Origin: Fusobacteriaceae bacterium
Lineage (GTDB): Bacteria > Fusobacteriota > Fusobacteriia > Fusobacteriales > Fusobacteriaceae
NCBI GenBank assembly: GCA_030625925.1
Contig: DAOUPY010000065.1
Span: 1-7,624, forward strand
Reading direction: 5' to 3'
DNA: 7,624 bases
The notes beneath the pieces were generated by a model, which was not told where the DNA came from, ran no database searches, and worked only from the letters and a program-made list of their open reading frames with translations. Numbering within the stretch: the stretch's first letter is position 1; each line of letters begins with the position of its first letter. A program made the position numbers and the translations under genes. Positions 1-6,420 of the stretch are shown here, piece by piece.

Positions 1-633
1 AATATGGGATCGATGATCCGTGAAAATATGGAAAAAGGAATATACGGAAATGATCAGAAAAATAGAAGTGCTAGTTTTGCAGCAGCAGGAGCAGACGCAA
101 GGATGGCAGGATGCCCGTTACCGGTAATGACTACCAGCGGAAGCGGGAACCAGGGAATGACAGCTTCACTGCCGATAATTCAACATTGCAGTGATAATAA
201 CTTGAGTTATGAGCAAATGATCAGAGGATTGGCTTTTTCTCACTTAGCCTGTATTCATATAAAAACAAACGTAGGCAGATTATCAGCTTATTGTGGAGCT
301 ATATGTGCATCAGCAGGTGTTAGTGGAGGTTTAGCTTTCGTAATGGGAGAAAGTTTAGAAGTGGCAGCTAACTCAATAACTAATACTTTAGGTAATGTCT
401 CTGGGATGATCTGTGATGGAGCTAAGGCATCTTGTGCCATGAAGATAGCCAGTGGAGTTTATGCAGCATTTGATTCAGTACACCTTTCAAAAGCCAAAAA
501 AGTATTGTCTAGTGGTGAGGGGGTAATAGGTCAAGATATAGAAAAGACTATAAAAAATATCGGTATCCTATCTCAAATAGGGATGGATGGAACAGATGAA
601 ACGATCTTAGGAATAATGACAAATAAATACTAA
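1..633 (+). CDS. cyuA: L-cysteine desulfidase (CyuA/YhaM, UPF0597 family), 3' part
   Basis: This is the C-terminal half of a protein of the cysteine desulfidase (CyuA, UPF0597) family, which uses an iron-sulfur cluster to split L-cysteine into sulfide, ammonia and pyruvate in the cytoplasm. About 210 residues are present, while the family is usually about 430 long. The frame is open to the left edge, so the ATG at position 4 is probably internal and the true start lies outside the window. Visible hallmarks, counted from that Met, are the Ser-Gly-Ser-Gly-Asn-Gln-Gly stretch at 45-51, the Cys-rich Tyr-Cys-Gly-Ala-Ile-Cys at 96-101, and Cys137 in Gly-Met-Ile-Cys-Asp-Gly. The 40-residue gap between Cys97 and Cys137 matches, from memory, the spacing of two cluster cysteines in the archaeal enzyme MJ1025. 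The gene ends in TAA just before a strong hairpin terminator. The substrate is inferred from the family; serine or another thiol amino acid is possible. Confidence 0.82.
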   Translation, partial: NMGSMIRENMEKGIYGNDQKNRSASFAAAGADARMAGCPLPVMTTSGSGNQGMTASLPIIQHCSDNNLSYEQMIRGLAFSHLACIHIKTNVGRLSAYCGAICASAGVSGGLAFVMGESLEVAANSITNTLGNVSGMICDGAKASCAMKIASGVYAAFDSVHLSKAKKVLSSGEGVIGQDIEKTIKNIGILSQIGMDGTDETILGIMTNKY

Positions 634-638
634 ATTAA

Positions 639-686
639 AAAAACCTATGAAAGAGATACTAGAGAGTATCTCTTTCATGGGTTTTT
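639..686. terminator. Bidirectional rho-independent terminator
   Basis: A 22-bp stem (639-660 with 665-686), broken only by one G-U wobble, closes a four-base AGAG loop. On the + strand it ends in TTTTT for the cysteine desulfidase gene. On the - strand the stem is followed by a run of seven T for the exporter gene. The right arm lies inside the exporter coding region, whose stop codon (659-661) falls at the loop. Confidence 0.92.
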
Positions 687-2005
687 AACATATATCTGGT
701 ATAAAAAACAAGGATGATAACGGCACTCCAATTCACCACAAGGATCCCCACCCAAACACCGTATATTGGGTTTGGTAAAAGACCTATCAAGATGGGGAAA
801 AGTAAAAGGGGAAGTAAAAATTGCCGATAAATACCGATGAAAATCACAAAATTTGGCTTTTTAAGACCCTGTAGAACAGCCACAGAGATGTTTAGAAAAA
901 CATAGGAGTTAAATGCAAAGGTTTCTATATTGAGGTAGGTAACACCATATTTTATAACTTCCAGGTCATCTGTAAATAACCTTAAAAAATATTTTGAAAA
1001 TGGAAAGATGATAAACATAGCAGCAGTCATTATGATAAGTCCATAGGTAAGGCCTAATTTATAAACTTTTTTAACTCTATCTAAATTTTTTGCACCAAAA
1101 TTTTGACCTGTAATGCTTAGAATAGCGATATTTAATCCAATCGTCGGAAGAAGTGCTATCTGTTCAATTCTCATAGAAATACCGTATCCTGCTACGGCAG
1201 AACTGCCTCCTATATCTAAAACAAAATAGTTGATCACAAAAACTCCTAAAGCCATACTCATCATATTCAAACTAGCTGGAAACCCTTGTTTTAAAATTTC
1301 TAAATAATGGTGGAAATCAGGTTTTTTCAAATGCAGTTTGACCTCTGAAAATAAATGAGATCTTATAACCTTTTTTAGGAGATAGAAAGATCCAATTACT
1401 TGGATGGCAACTGTAGCTAGAGCAAGACCTCTGATCCCCATATCAAAAACTAATATAAACAGAGGATCTAAGATTAAATTTAAGAAAAATCCAAGGATAA
1501 GAAAATTCCTGTATGATTTTGTATCTCCCTGAGCAGAAAGAATGGCATTGAAGGAGCTGTTCAAGATGAAGAATAGACTTCCTCCCATGATTACATGGAT
1601 ATATTGAACACCATAAATTGTGGTTTCAGCAGGAGCATTTAAAAATCTAAATACGAAAGTTGTCAAAAAAACTCCTAAAGTAGTAACGAAAAAGCTTAAA
1701 ATAATTCCAAGACCTATAGAATCTTCAGAGGTTTCCCTGGCACCTTTTATATTTCTTTCACCTAAAAGATTGGAAATGAGAGCGGTGGTTCCAGTCCCAG
1801 TTCCTGATCCAATAGAGATGAGAATGAAAAAAAGCGGAAACGAGAGGGTGAGTCCTGAAACAGCATCAGATCCTATATAACTGGCATAGAGGGTGTCTAC
1901 GATGTTAAATAAAGTATTAAATAAAAACCCAATACTTGAAGGGATGGCTATTTTTTTTATGAGACAACCGATATCTCCTTCAGTCAGATCCAGGTGTTTA
2001 CTCAT
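659..2005 (-). CDS. MATE-family multidrug/Na+ antiporter
   Basis: This 448-residue membrane protein belongs to the MATE (NorM/DinF-like) family, which exports cationic drugs or metabolites in exchange for Na+ or H+. It shows about twelve hydrophobic segments, roughly at residues 18-38, 50-75, 96-118, 136-153, 168-187, 192-211, 245-263, 272-298, 317-337, 355-378, 386-409 and 414-437, the usual MATE length and count. The family pattern Asn-Ile-Val-Asp at 34-37 is present in the first helix. Gly-Gln-Asn-Phe-Gly-Ala at 299-304 marks the second half of the internal duplication. The start is supported by AGGAG at complement 2012-2016, with a good gap to ATG. It is transcribed away from the PatB-type gene and has no partner in an operon. 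Substrate cannot be read from sequence. The last codons form one arm of the shared terminator. Confidence 0.92.
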   Translation of the reverse strand: MSKHLDLTEGDIGCLIKKIAIPSSIGFLFNTLFNIVDTLYASYIGSDAVSGLTLSFPLFFILISIGSGTGTGTTALISNLLGERNIKGARETSEDSIGLGIILSFFVTTLGVFLTTFVFRFLNAPAETTIYGVQYIHVIMGGSLFFILNSSFNAILSAQGDTKSYRNFLILGFFLNLILDPLFILVFDMGIRGLALATVAIQVIGSFYLLKKVIRSHLFSEVKLHLKKPDFHHYLEILKQGFPASLNMMSMALGVFVINYFVLDIGGSSAVAGYGISMRIEQIALLPTIGLNIAILSITGQNFGAKNLDRVKKVYKLGLTYGLIIMTAAMFIIFPFSKYFLRLFTDDLEVIKYGVTYLNIETFAFNSYVFLNISVAVLQGLKKPNFVIFIGIYRQFLLPLLLFPILIGLLPNPIYGVWVGILVVNWSAVIILVFYTRYMLKTHERDTL

Positions 2006-2241
2006 AGTTCATCTCCTTTTTAGAATTTTTTACAAATTTATTTGCATGAGACCTGTATTTATTCAGTATAAATTTCATGTTATTAATTTTCTAAGTGAAA
2101 TATTGTGATAGATATATTATACTGGAAGAAAATTTAAATTCCTTGGAATAAATTAAATGGAAGAAAGAAAAGTTTGGATATATATTTATATCTTTTTGGA
2201 AATGTCTGAAGTATAATATAAAAAAATGAAGGGGGATAAAA
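2006..2241. promoter_or_regulatory. Divergent promoter region between exporter and patB
   Basis: This 236-bp AT-rich spacer holds the control sequences of two divergent genes. Toward patB there is a perfect TATAAT at 2212-2217 with only a poor -35 match, then the ribosome site AAGGGGG at 2229-2235, six bases before ATG. Toward the exporter there is TATAAT on the minus strand (ATTATA at 2116-2121), also without a clear -35. No convincing operator or riboswitch was seen. Confidence 0.5.
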
Positions 2242-3393
2242 ATGGTGAATTTTAATAAAAAAATAGATAGAAGTGAAAATGATTCAAGAAAATGGGCTGG
2301 AAGAAAAAGCTATTTTGGAAGGGAAGACCTGCTTCCTATGTGGGTAGCAGATATGGATATAGAAGCTCCTAGTATAGTAATAGAAGCTCTAAAAAATAAG
2401 GCAGATCAAAAAATATTTGGTTATACCATGGAAAATGAAGGATATATAGGTAGTTTGGTGAACTGGGTTGAAAAAAAACATGGTTATAAATTATTTTGTG
2501 ACAGGATTGCTCATTCTCCTACAGTGGTAACGAGCTTAAATTTATTGATCAAGACCTTGACCAATGAAGGAGATAACATAACAATACAATCTCCAACATA
2601 TCCCCAATTTGTAAAACAGATTAAGAGTAACAACAGAAAAGTAATGATAAATAAATTGATTGAAAAAGAAGATGGATATGAGATTGATTTTATAGATTTC
2701 GAGGAAAAGATAAAAAACTCCGTGGTATTTATCCTGTGTAACCCCCATAATCCTACTGGAAGGGTTTGGACGCGGGAAGAGTTATCAAAAATAGCAGAGA
2801 TCTGTGTAAAATATGATGTTAAAATTATTTCCGATGAAATTCATAGTGATCTAATATTAAATGGAAAACATCTCCCTATAGCCAGCTTAGGGAAGCAGGT
2901 GGAACTCCTTGTATACACCTGTCTTTCTTCTACTAAGACATTTAACTTGGCTGGAATTCAGAGTTCATTTGTAGTTTTTCCAACAACTAGGGAAAAAGAA
3001 AGTTTTGTAGAGGAATTATCTCTCATAGGAGTTCATGAACCCAATAGTTTTTGTATGGATATGGTGATATCTGCTTATAATCATGGTGAAGAGTGGTTAG
3101 AAGAACTCATTGATCATCTGAGAGGCAACATAGAATTTGCTATAGATTATATAGGTAGAAATATTCCTCAAATTAAAGTGAAAAAACCTGAGGCTACTTA
3201 CCTGCTTTGGCTGGATCTAAGAGAGTACAGGTTGAGTGACGAAAAATTAAAGGGAAGGTTGGTAGAAGACGGCGGGCTGGCTCTAACAATGGGAGGAGCC
3301 TTTATGGGCAGTGGATTTGCACGGATGAATATAGCGTGTCCTAGATATATGTTAGAGGATGGATTGGAGAGATTGAAAAAAACTTTTGGATAG
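2242..3393 (+). CDS. patB: PatB/MalY-type PLP-dependent cystathionine beta-lyase (C-S lyase)
   Basis: This 383-residue cytoplasmic enzyme is a fold-type I PLP protein of the MalY/PatB group. Members cleave the C-S bond of cystathionine or S-substituted cysteines to give homocysteine or another thiol, pyruvate and ammonia; some also have aminotransferase activity. Group hallmarks are Leu-Pro-Met-Trp-Val-Ala-Asp-Met-Asp at 31-39, Phe-Gly-Tyr-Thr at 59-62, Asn-Pro-His-Asn-Pro-Thr-Gly at 167-173, Ser-Asp-Glu-Ile-His at 197-201 (Asp198 contacts the PLP ring nitrogen), and Ser-Ser-Thr-Lys-Thr-Phe-Asn at 229-235, where Lys232 should form the Schiff base. Arg361 in Phe-Ala-Arg-Met-Asn fits the carboxylate-binding arginine. 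Length is normal (about 390). The gene ends with tandem TAG TAG and stands alone, with no clear terminator after it. E. coli MalY also moonlights as a repressor of the maltose regulator, but nothing here suggests that role. Confidence 0.88.
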   Translation: MVNFNKKIDRSENDSRKWAGRKSYFGREDLLPMWVADMDIEAPSIVIEALKNKADQKIFGYTMENEGYIGSLVNWVEKKHGYKLFCDRIAHSPTVVTSLNLLIKTLTNEGDNITIQSPTYPQFVKQIKSNNRKVMINKLIEKEDGYEIDFIDFEEKIKNSVVFILCNPHNPTGRVWTREELSKIAEICVKYDVKIISDEIHSDLILNGKHLPIASLGKQVELLVYTCLSSTKTFNLAGIQSSFVVFPTTREKESFVEELSLIGVHEPNSFCMDMVISAYNHGEEWLEELIDHLRGNIEFAIDYIGRNIPQIKVKKPEATYLLWLDLREYRLSDEKLKGRLVEDGGLALTMGGAFMGSGFARMNIACPRYMLEDGLERLKKTFG

Positions 3394-3437
3394 TAGATAA
3401 TTGAAGATTAAGAGAAGGTTCTAACCAAGAAAAAATT

Positions 3438-3536
3438 GGACACGGAGAACACAGAGAGAAGAAGAGTTACCCAGAGAAACCTCGGTGGACTCTGATTTAC
3501 ATTCTCGGTGAATCTCTGTGTTAAAAGAGAGGTTTG
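3438..3536. repeat. Degenerate intergenic repeat block with 10-bp inverted repeat
   Basis: AACACAGAGA at 3448-3457 is matched exactly by its complement TCTCTGTGTT at 3513-3522. CACGGAGAA (3441-3449) pairs with TTCTCGGTG (3502-3510) with one mismatch. There is also a direct near-repeat, CTCGGTGGACTCTG at 3481-3494 and CTCGGTGAATCTCTG at 3504-3518. The base composition is richer in G and C than the flanks. Intergenic repeats built on CTCTGTG words occur in many bacterial genomes, so this may be a worn copy of such an element. No transposase or target duplication is visible. Confidence 0.5.
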
Positions 3537-3633
3537 TTAGTGATAATTGGTGTAATTCGTGACCAGGAAAAAAGGTTTTTAGCTATAGATTGTTTGGATT
3601 AAAAGGTAAATAAAAGAATTAAAGCTTGGTTTT

Positions 3634-3662
3634 ATGACAAAAAAAAATAAATATGTTAATAT
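3634..3662 (+). promoter_or_regulatory. sigma-70-type promoter for ftsY
   Basis: ATGACA at 3634-3639 matches the -35 consensus in five of six positions. A 17-bp spacer leads to TAATAT at 3657-3662, preceded by a TGT extended -10 element at 3654-3656. Start of transcription would be near 3669, leaving a leader of about 30 bases before the ftsY ATG. The 14-mer ending in the -10 box recurs before pta. Confidence 0.6.
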
Positions 3663-3699
3663 TTGAGTACAAAATCAATGAAATGCTAGGAGGATAAAA

Positions 3700-5097
3700 A
3701 TGTTTAAAAAATTATTTGGGTTCGGGAAGAAGAAGGTTGAAGCTGATGAAAAAAACAAAGTTGAAAATGAAGGGTTAAAAATAAAAGAAGTGGAAGAAAA
3801 AAAAGAACAGGAAGAGCTTAAGCTTAAAGAGGAGCAGAAGAAAAAGGAATTAGAGGTATTAAAAAGTAAGGAAGAAGCTGAAGAAGTGCTGAAAATTGAA
3901 AATGAAAAATTGAAAATAAAAGAGGAACAAGAAAGAAAAGAGTTAGAAGAACTAAAGTTGAAAGAGGAAGCAGAAAGGGAAGAACTTGAAAAATTAAGAA
4001 AAAAAGAAGAGGAAACAAGAAAAGAATTAGAGGAATTAAAGATAAAAGAAGAGAATGAGAGAGCAGAATTAGAGAAATTAAAAATTGAAGAAGAAAATAG
4101 AACAGCAAAAGAAGCAGAATTAGGGGCAGAGGCAGCAAGAAAAGAATTGGAAGAGTCCAAGGAAAAAGAAGGAGCTTCTAAGAAAAAAGGATTCTTTAAA
4201 TCTCTAAAGGAAAAATTGACAAAGACTAGGGAAGGGTTGTTCGGGAAGATGAAAACACTGTTTTCTGGTAGAAGCGTCATTGATGAAGAGATGTATGAGG
4301 AGTTAGAGGATCTGTTGATACAATCGGATATTGGTATGGATATGACACTAAAAATAGTAGGAGAGCTAGAAAAAGAAGTGAAAAAAAGGGGGATAAAAGA
4401 ACCTAACTTAGTCTATGATGTATTAAAAGATGTAATGGAAGGATTCTTGATCGCTGAAGGGACAGAACTGGAAGTAAATAAACCTGGGATGAATATAATC
4501 TTAGTGGTAGGAGTAAATGGAGTAGGAAAAACAACTACCATTGGAAAGCTGGCAGCTAAGTTTGTAAAAGATGGTAAGAAAGTAGTGATAGGTGCAGGAG
4601 ATACATTTAGAGCCGCAGCAATTGAGCAGCTAGAAGAATGGGCAGACAGAGCAGGCGCAGATATCATAAAGCATGAGCAGGGAAGTGATCCGGGTGCTGT
4701 GGTGTTTGATACATTAAAAGCAGGGAAAAACAGAAATGCTGATATAGTGATAATAGATACAGCAGGAAGATTGCATAATAAAAATAATTTGATGAAAGAA
4801 TTAGAGAAGATAAATATCATTATAGAAAAACAAGCAGGAGATACCGGCTATGAAAGTCTATTGGTGATAGATGGGACTACTGGTCAAAATGGGTTAAACC
4901 AAGCCAAGGTATTTAATGAGGTAACTAAGTTAAGTGGATTTGTAGTTACTAAATTAGATGGAACAGCCAAGGGTGGAATAGTATTTGCTGTCTCTGAAGA
5001 ATTAAAAAAACCGATTAAATTTATAGGGGTAGGGGAAGGTATAGAAGACCTCCGTGAATTTAAATCTAAAGAGTATATAGATGCTATATTTGAATAA
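3700..5097 (+). CDS. ftsY: Signal recognition particle receptor FtsY (SRP GTPase)
   Basis: FtsY is the membrane-associated receptor that docks SRP-ribosome complexes at the SecYEG translocon; GTP hydrolysis in both SRP GTPases releases the nascent chain. The 465-residue protein starts with a basic, amphipathic segment (Met-Phe-Lys-Lys-Leu-Phe-Gly-Phe-Gly-Lys-Lys-Lys), likely a membrane anchor. A Lys/Glu-rich coiled-coil A domain follows to about residue 160, then the N domain (about 163-260) and the G domain. GTPase motifs are complete: P-loop Gly-Val-Asn-Gly-Val-Gly-Lys-Thr-Thr-Thr at 271-280, Asp-Thr-Phe-Arg at 301-304, Asp-Thr-Ala-Gly-Arg at 353-357, Thr-Lys-Leu-Asp-Gly at 417-421 and Gly-Val-Gly-Glu-Gly-Ile-Glu-Asp-Leu at 443-451. 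The last motif is typical of FtsY rather than Ffh. AGGAGG at 3688-3693 supports the start. The A domain is long and periodic (separate entry). No clear terminator follows. Confidence 0.97.
   Translation: MFKKLFGFGKKKVEADEKNKVENEGLKIKEVEEKKEQEELKLKEEQKKKELEVLKSKEEAEEVLKIENEKLKIKEEQERKELEELKLKEEAEREELEKLRKKEEETRKELEELKIKEENERAELEKLKIEEENRTAKEAELGAEAARKELEESKEKEGASKKKGFFKSLKEKLTKTREGLFGKMKTLFSGRSVIDEEMYEELEDLLIQSDIGMDMTLKIVGELEKEVKKRGIKEPNLVYDVLKDVMEGFLIAEGTELEVNKPGMNIILVVGVNGVGKTTTIGKLAAKFVKDGKKVVIGAGDTFRAAAIEQLEEWADRAGADIIKHEQGSDPGAVVFDTLKAGKNRNADIVIIDTAGRLHNKNNLMKELEKINIIIEKQAGDTGYESLLVIDGTTGQNGLNQAKVFNEVTKLSGFVVTKLDGTAKGGIVFAVSEELKKPIKFIGVGEGIEDLREFKSKEYIDAIFE
3775..4119 (+). repeat. 14-residue (42-base) periodic coiled-coil repeats in the FtsY A domain
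   Basis: The motif Leu-Lys-x-Lys-Glu-Glu recurs with Leu at residues 26, 40, 54, then 71, 85, 99, 113 and 127. The spacing is exactly 14 residues (two heptads) except for one 17-residue step between 54 and 71, a three-residue stutter typical of coiled coils. The coding strand is almost entirely A and G here, which also produces long spurious open frames on the other strand. Confidence 0.75.
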
Positions 5098-5155
5098 AAT
5101 TTAAATTTGGATAAAAATAAATCAAAAAAAGCTTTTAAAATAAGCGTAAAAATAA

Positions 5156-5161
5156 TATAAT
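5156..5161 (+). promoter_or_regulatory. Possible upstream -10 box for pta
   Basis: A perfect TATAAT lies 165 bases before the pta start. The hexamer 17 bases upstream (TTTTAA) is a poor -35. Such a promoter would give a long leader containing the inverted repeat at 5231-5277. In AT-rich DNA a chance match is quite possible. Confidence 0.25.
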
Positions 5162-5230
5162 GGTTATGTTGGAAAAAAACGGTATAAAAAATGTGTTTAT
5201 AGGGATAAAGGTTTGCAAATGAAACACAGA

Positions 5231-5277
5231 ACTCTAACCGGTTGTAAGGAAGCAAAAACCATATGTACAACTAGAGT
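5231..5277. promoter_or_regulatory. Interrupted 12-bp inverted repeat upstream of pta
   Basis: The arms are ACTCTA (5231-5236) plus GTTGTA (5241-5246) on the left and TACAACTAGAGT (5266-5277) on the right. All 12 positions pair, with an ACCG bulge in the left arm and a 19-base centre. No T-run follows, so it is not a terminator. The right arm covers the -35 region of the proposed pta promoter, which fits an operator. If transcribed from further upstream it could instead be a leader RNA structure. Confidence 0.5.
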
Positions 5278-5292
5278 AAAATATGTTAATAT
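5264..5292 (+). promoter_or_regulatory. Proximal sigma-70-type promoter for pta
   Basis: TGTACA (5264-5269, four of six consensus positions), a 17-bp spacer and TAATAT (5287-5292), with an extended TGT at 5284-5286, repeat the architecture seen before ftsY. Transcription would start near 5299, about 28 bases before the pta ATG. Confidence 0.45.
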
Positions 5293-5326
5293 AGGTTTCA
5301 TATTATATAGATCGGGAGGATGACTA

Positions 5327-6322
5327 ATGGGAATCATTAATCAAATAAAAGAAAAAGCTAAAATCGCACAAAAGACTATCGTTTTACCTGAAGCAACAGA
5401 TGAAAGAGTATTAAAAGCAGCACAAGACATCGTAAAAGAGGGATTGGCTAAAGTTGTATTAGTAGGAAACGCAGAAACTTTAAATGCAGAGGCAGCGAAA
5501 GTAGGAGCTAACTTAGAGGGAGCTATTATAATTGATCCAAACACTTTTGAAAACATAGATGCCTATGTGGCGAAATTAGTAGAAAGAAGAGCTAAAAAAG
5601 GAATGACTCCAGAAAAAGCTAAAGAGATCTTAACTACAGATGTTAACTTCTTTGGTGCTATGATGGTAGCTTTAGGAGATGCAGATGGAATGGTATCTGG
5701 ATCAGATTCACCTACAGCAAACGTACTTAGAGCTGGATTCCAAGTAATAGGGCCTAAGCCAGGAATGAAAACAGTATCATCTGTATTCATCATGGAATTA
5801 AAAGATAAAGTTGAAGAGTATGGAAACATCTTAATATTTGGTGACTGTGCAGTAATACCAGAACCTAACTCTCAACAATTAGCTGATATCGCTATGGGTG
5901 CAGCTGAAACAGCTAGATCAGTAGCAGGAATTGTACCAAAAGTAGCATTGATGACATTCTCAACTAAAGGATCAGCTAAACATGATTCAGTAGATGTAGT
6001 AGCAGAAGCAGGAAAAATATTAGCTGAAAGTAATGTAGACTTCGAATTCGAAGCTGAATTACAAGCTGACGCAGCATTAGTAGCCGCAGTAGGAGCTAAA
6101 AAAGCACCTGAATCAAAGGTAGCAGGAAATGCTAATATCTTAATATTCCCTAACTTAGCAGCAGGAAATATCGGATATAAATTAGTACAAAGACTAGCTG
6201 GAGCAGAAGCTCACGGACCGTTATTACAAGGTTTAGCAGCACCAATCAATGACCTTTCAAGAGGTTGTTCTGTATCTGATATAGTAAATTTAACAGCAAT
6301 AACATCAGTACAAGCTGACTAA
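5327..6322 (+). CDS. pta: Phosphate acetyltransferase
   Basis: Pta converts acetyl-CoA and phosphate to acetyl phosphate and CoA in the cytoplasm, the first step of ATP-yielding acetate formation. The 331-residue protein is the short, single-domain form typical of Firmicutes, Fusobacteria and methanogens, without the N-terminal regulatory domain of E. coli Pta. Family motifs include Leu-Pro-Glu-Ala at 20-23, Ser-Gly-Ser-Asp-Ser-Pro-Thr-Ala-Asn at 124-132 followed by Arg135, and Asn-Asp-Leu-Ser-Arg-Gly-Cys-Ser at 308-315 with Asp318. Ser311, Arg312 and Asp318 line up with Ser309, Arg310 and Asp316 of the Methanosarcina enzyme (numbers from memory). GGAGG at 5315-5319 lies seven bases before the ATG. 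An ATG at 5320 in another frame gives only six codons. The gene ends in tandem TAA TAG, and ackA follows after 98 bases on the same strand, so the two are probably co-transcribed. Confidence 0.97.
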   Translation: MGIINQIKEKAKIAQKTIVLPEATDERVLKAAQDIVKEGLAKVVLVGNAETLNAEAAKVGANLEGAIIIDPNTFENIDAYVAKLVERRAKKGMTPEKAKEILTTDVNFFGAMMVALGDADGMVSGSDSPTANVLRAGFQVIGPKPGMKTVSSVFIMELKDKVEEYGNILIFGDCAVIPEPNSQQLADIAMGAAETARSVAGIVPKVALMTFSTKGSAKHDSVDVVAEAGKILAESNVDFEFEAELQADAALVAAVGAKKAPESKVAGNANILIFPNLAAGNIGYKLVQRLAGAEAHGPLLQGLAAPINDLSRGCSVSDIVNLTAITSVQAD

Positions 6323-6333
6323 TAGATAAAATA

Positions 6334-6356
6334 GTAGGAGTTAGAATAACTCCTAC
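6334..6356 (+). promoter_or_regulatory. Perfect hairpin in the pta-ackA spacer
   Basis: GTAGGAGTTA (6334-6343) and TAACTCCTAC (6347-6356) form a perfect 10-bp stem with a GAA loop. A-rich sequence follows it rather than T, so it is not a standard terminator on this strand. It may protect or process the pta-ackA message. The right arm includes CTCCTA, complementary to the ackA ribosome site TAGGAG at 6405-6410. Confidence 0.65.
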
Positions 6357-6405
6357 AAAAATAATATAGATGGTAAGTGAAATATATATCATCAAAATAA
6401 AATCT

Positions 6406-6411
6406 AGGAGG
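6406..6411 (+). promoter_or_regulatory. Ribosome binding site of ackA
   Basis: A full AGGAGG lies nine bases before the ATG at 6421. Its core is complementary to the right arm of the hairpin at 6334-6356. Confidence 0.85.
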
Positions 6412-6420
6412 AAATAATCA

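Larger units (their letters stand above)
3394..3699. other. 306-bp gene-free stretch between patB and ftsY
   Basis: No open frame with a ribosome site was found on either strand. The left third contains a block of imperfect CTCTGTG-type repeats (separate entry). The middle, roughly 3540-3630, shows nothing recognisable. The right end contains the ftsY promoter and ribosome site. No tRNA or known riboswitch pattern was seen, and there is no hairpin plus T-run to end the patB transcript. Confidence 0.6.

Noticed and set aside
3675..4280. Long open frames on the minus strand opposite the start of ftsY
   Set aside because: They are Ser/Phe- or Leu-rich artefacts of the Lys/Glu purine-rich coding strand and have no ribosome sites.
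5127..5145. Terminator after ftsY
   Set aside because: AAAAGCTTTT is only a short AT palindrome with no GC stem and no proper T-run after a hairpin.
5190..5277. Riboswitch (a cyclic-di-GMP-like or cobalamin-like leader was considered) upstream of pta
   Set aside because: A few words such as GCAAA and GTAAGG recall known classes, but the conserved cores and helices do not line up.
5320..5340. Six-codon open frame starting at ATG 5320, overlapping the pta start
   Set aside because: It begins at the end of the ribosome site itself and ends just inside pta. It is probably chance.
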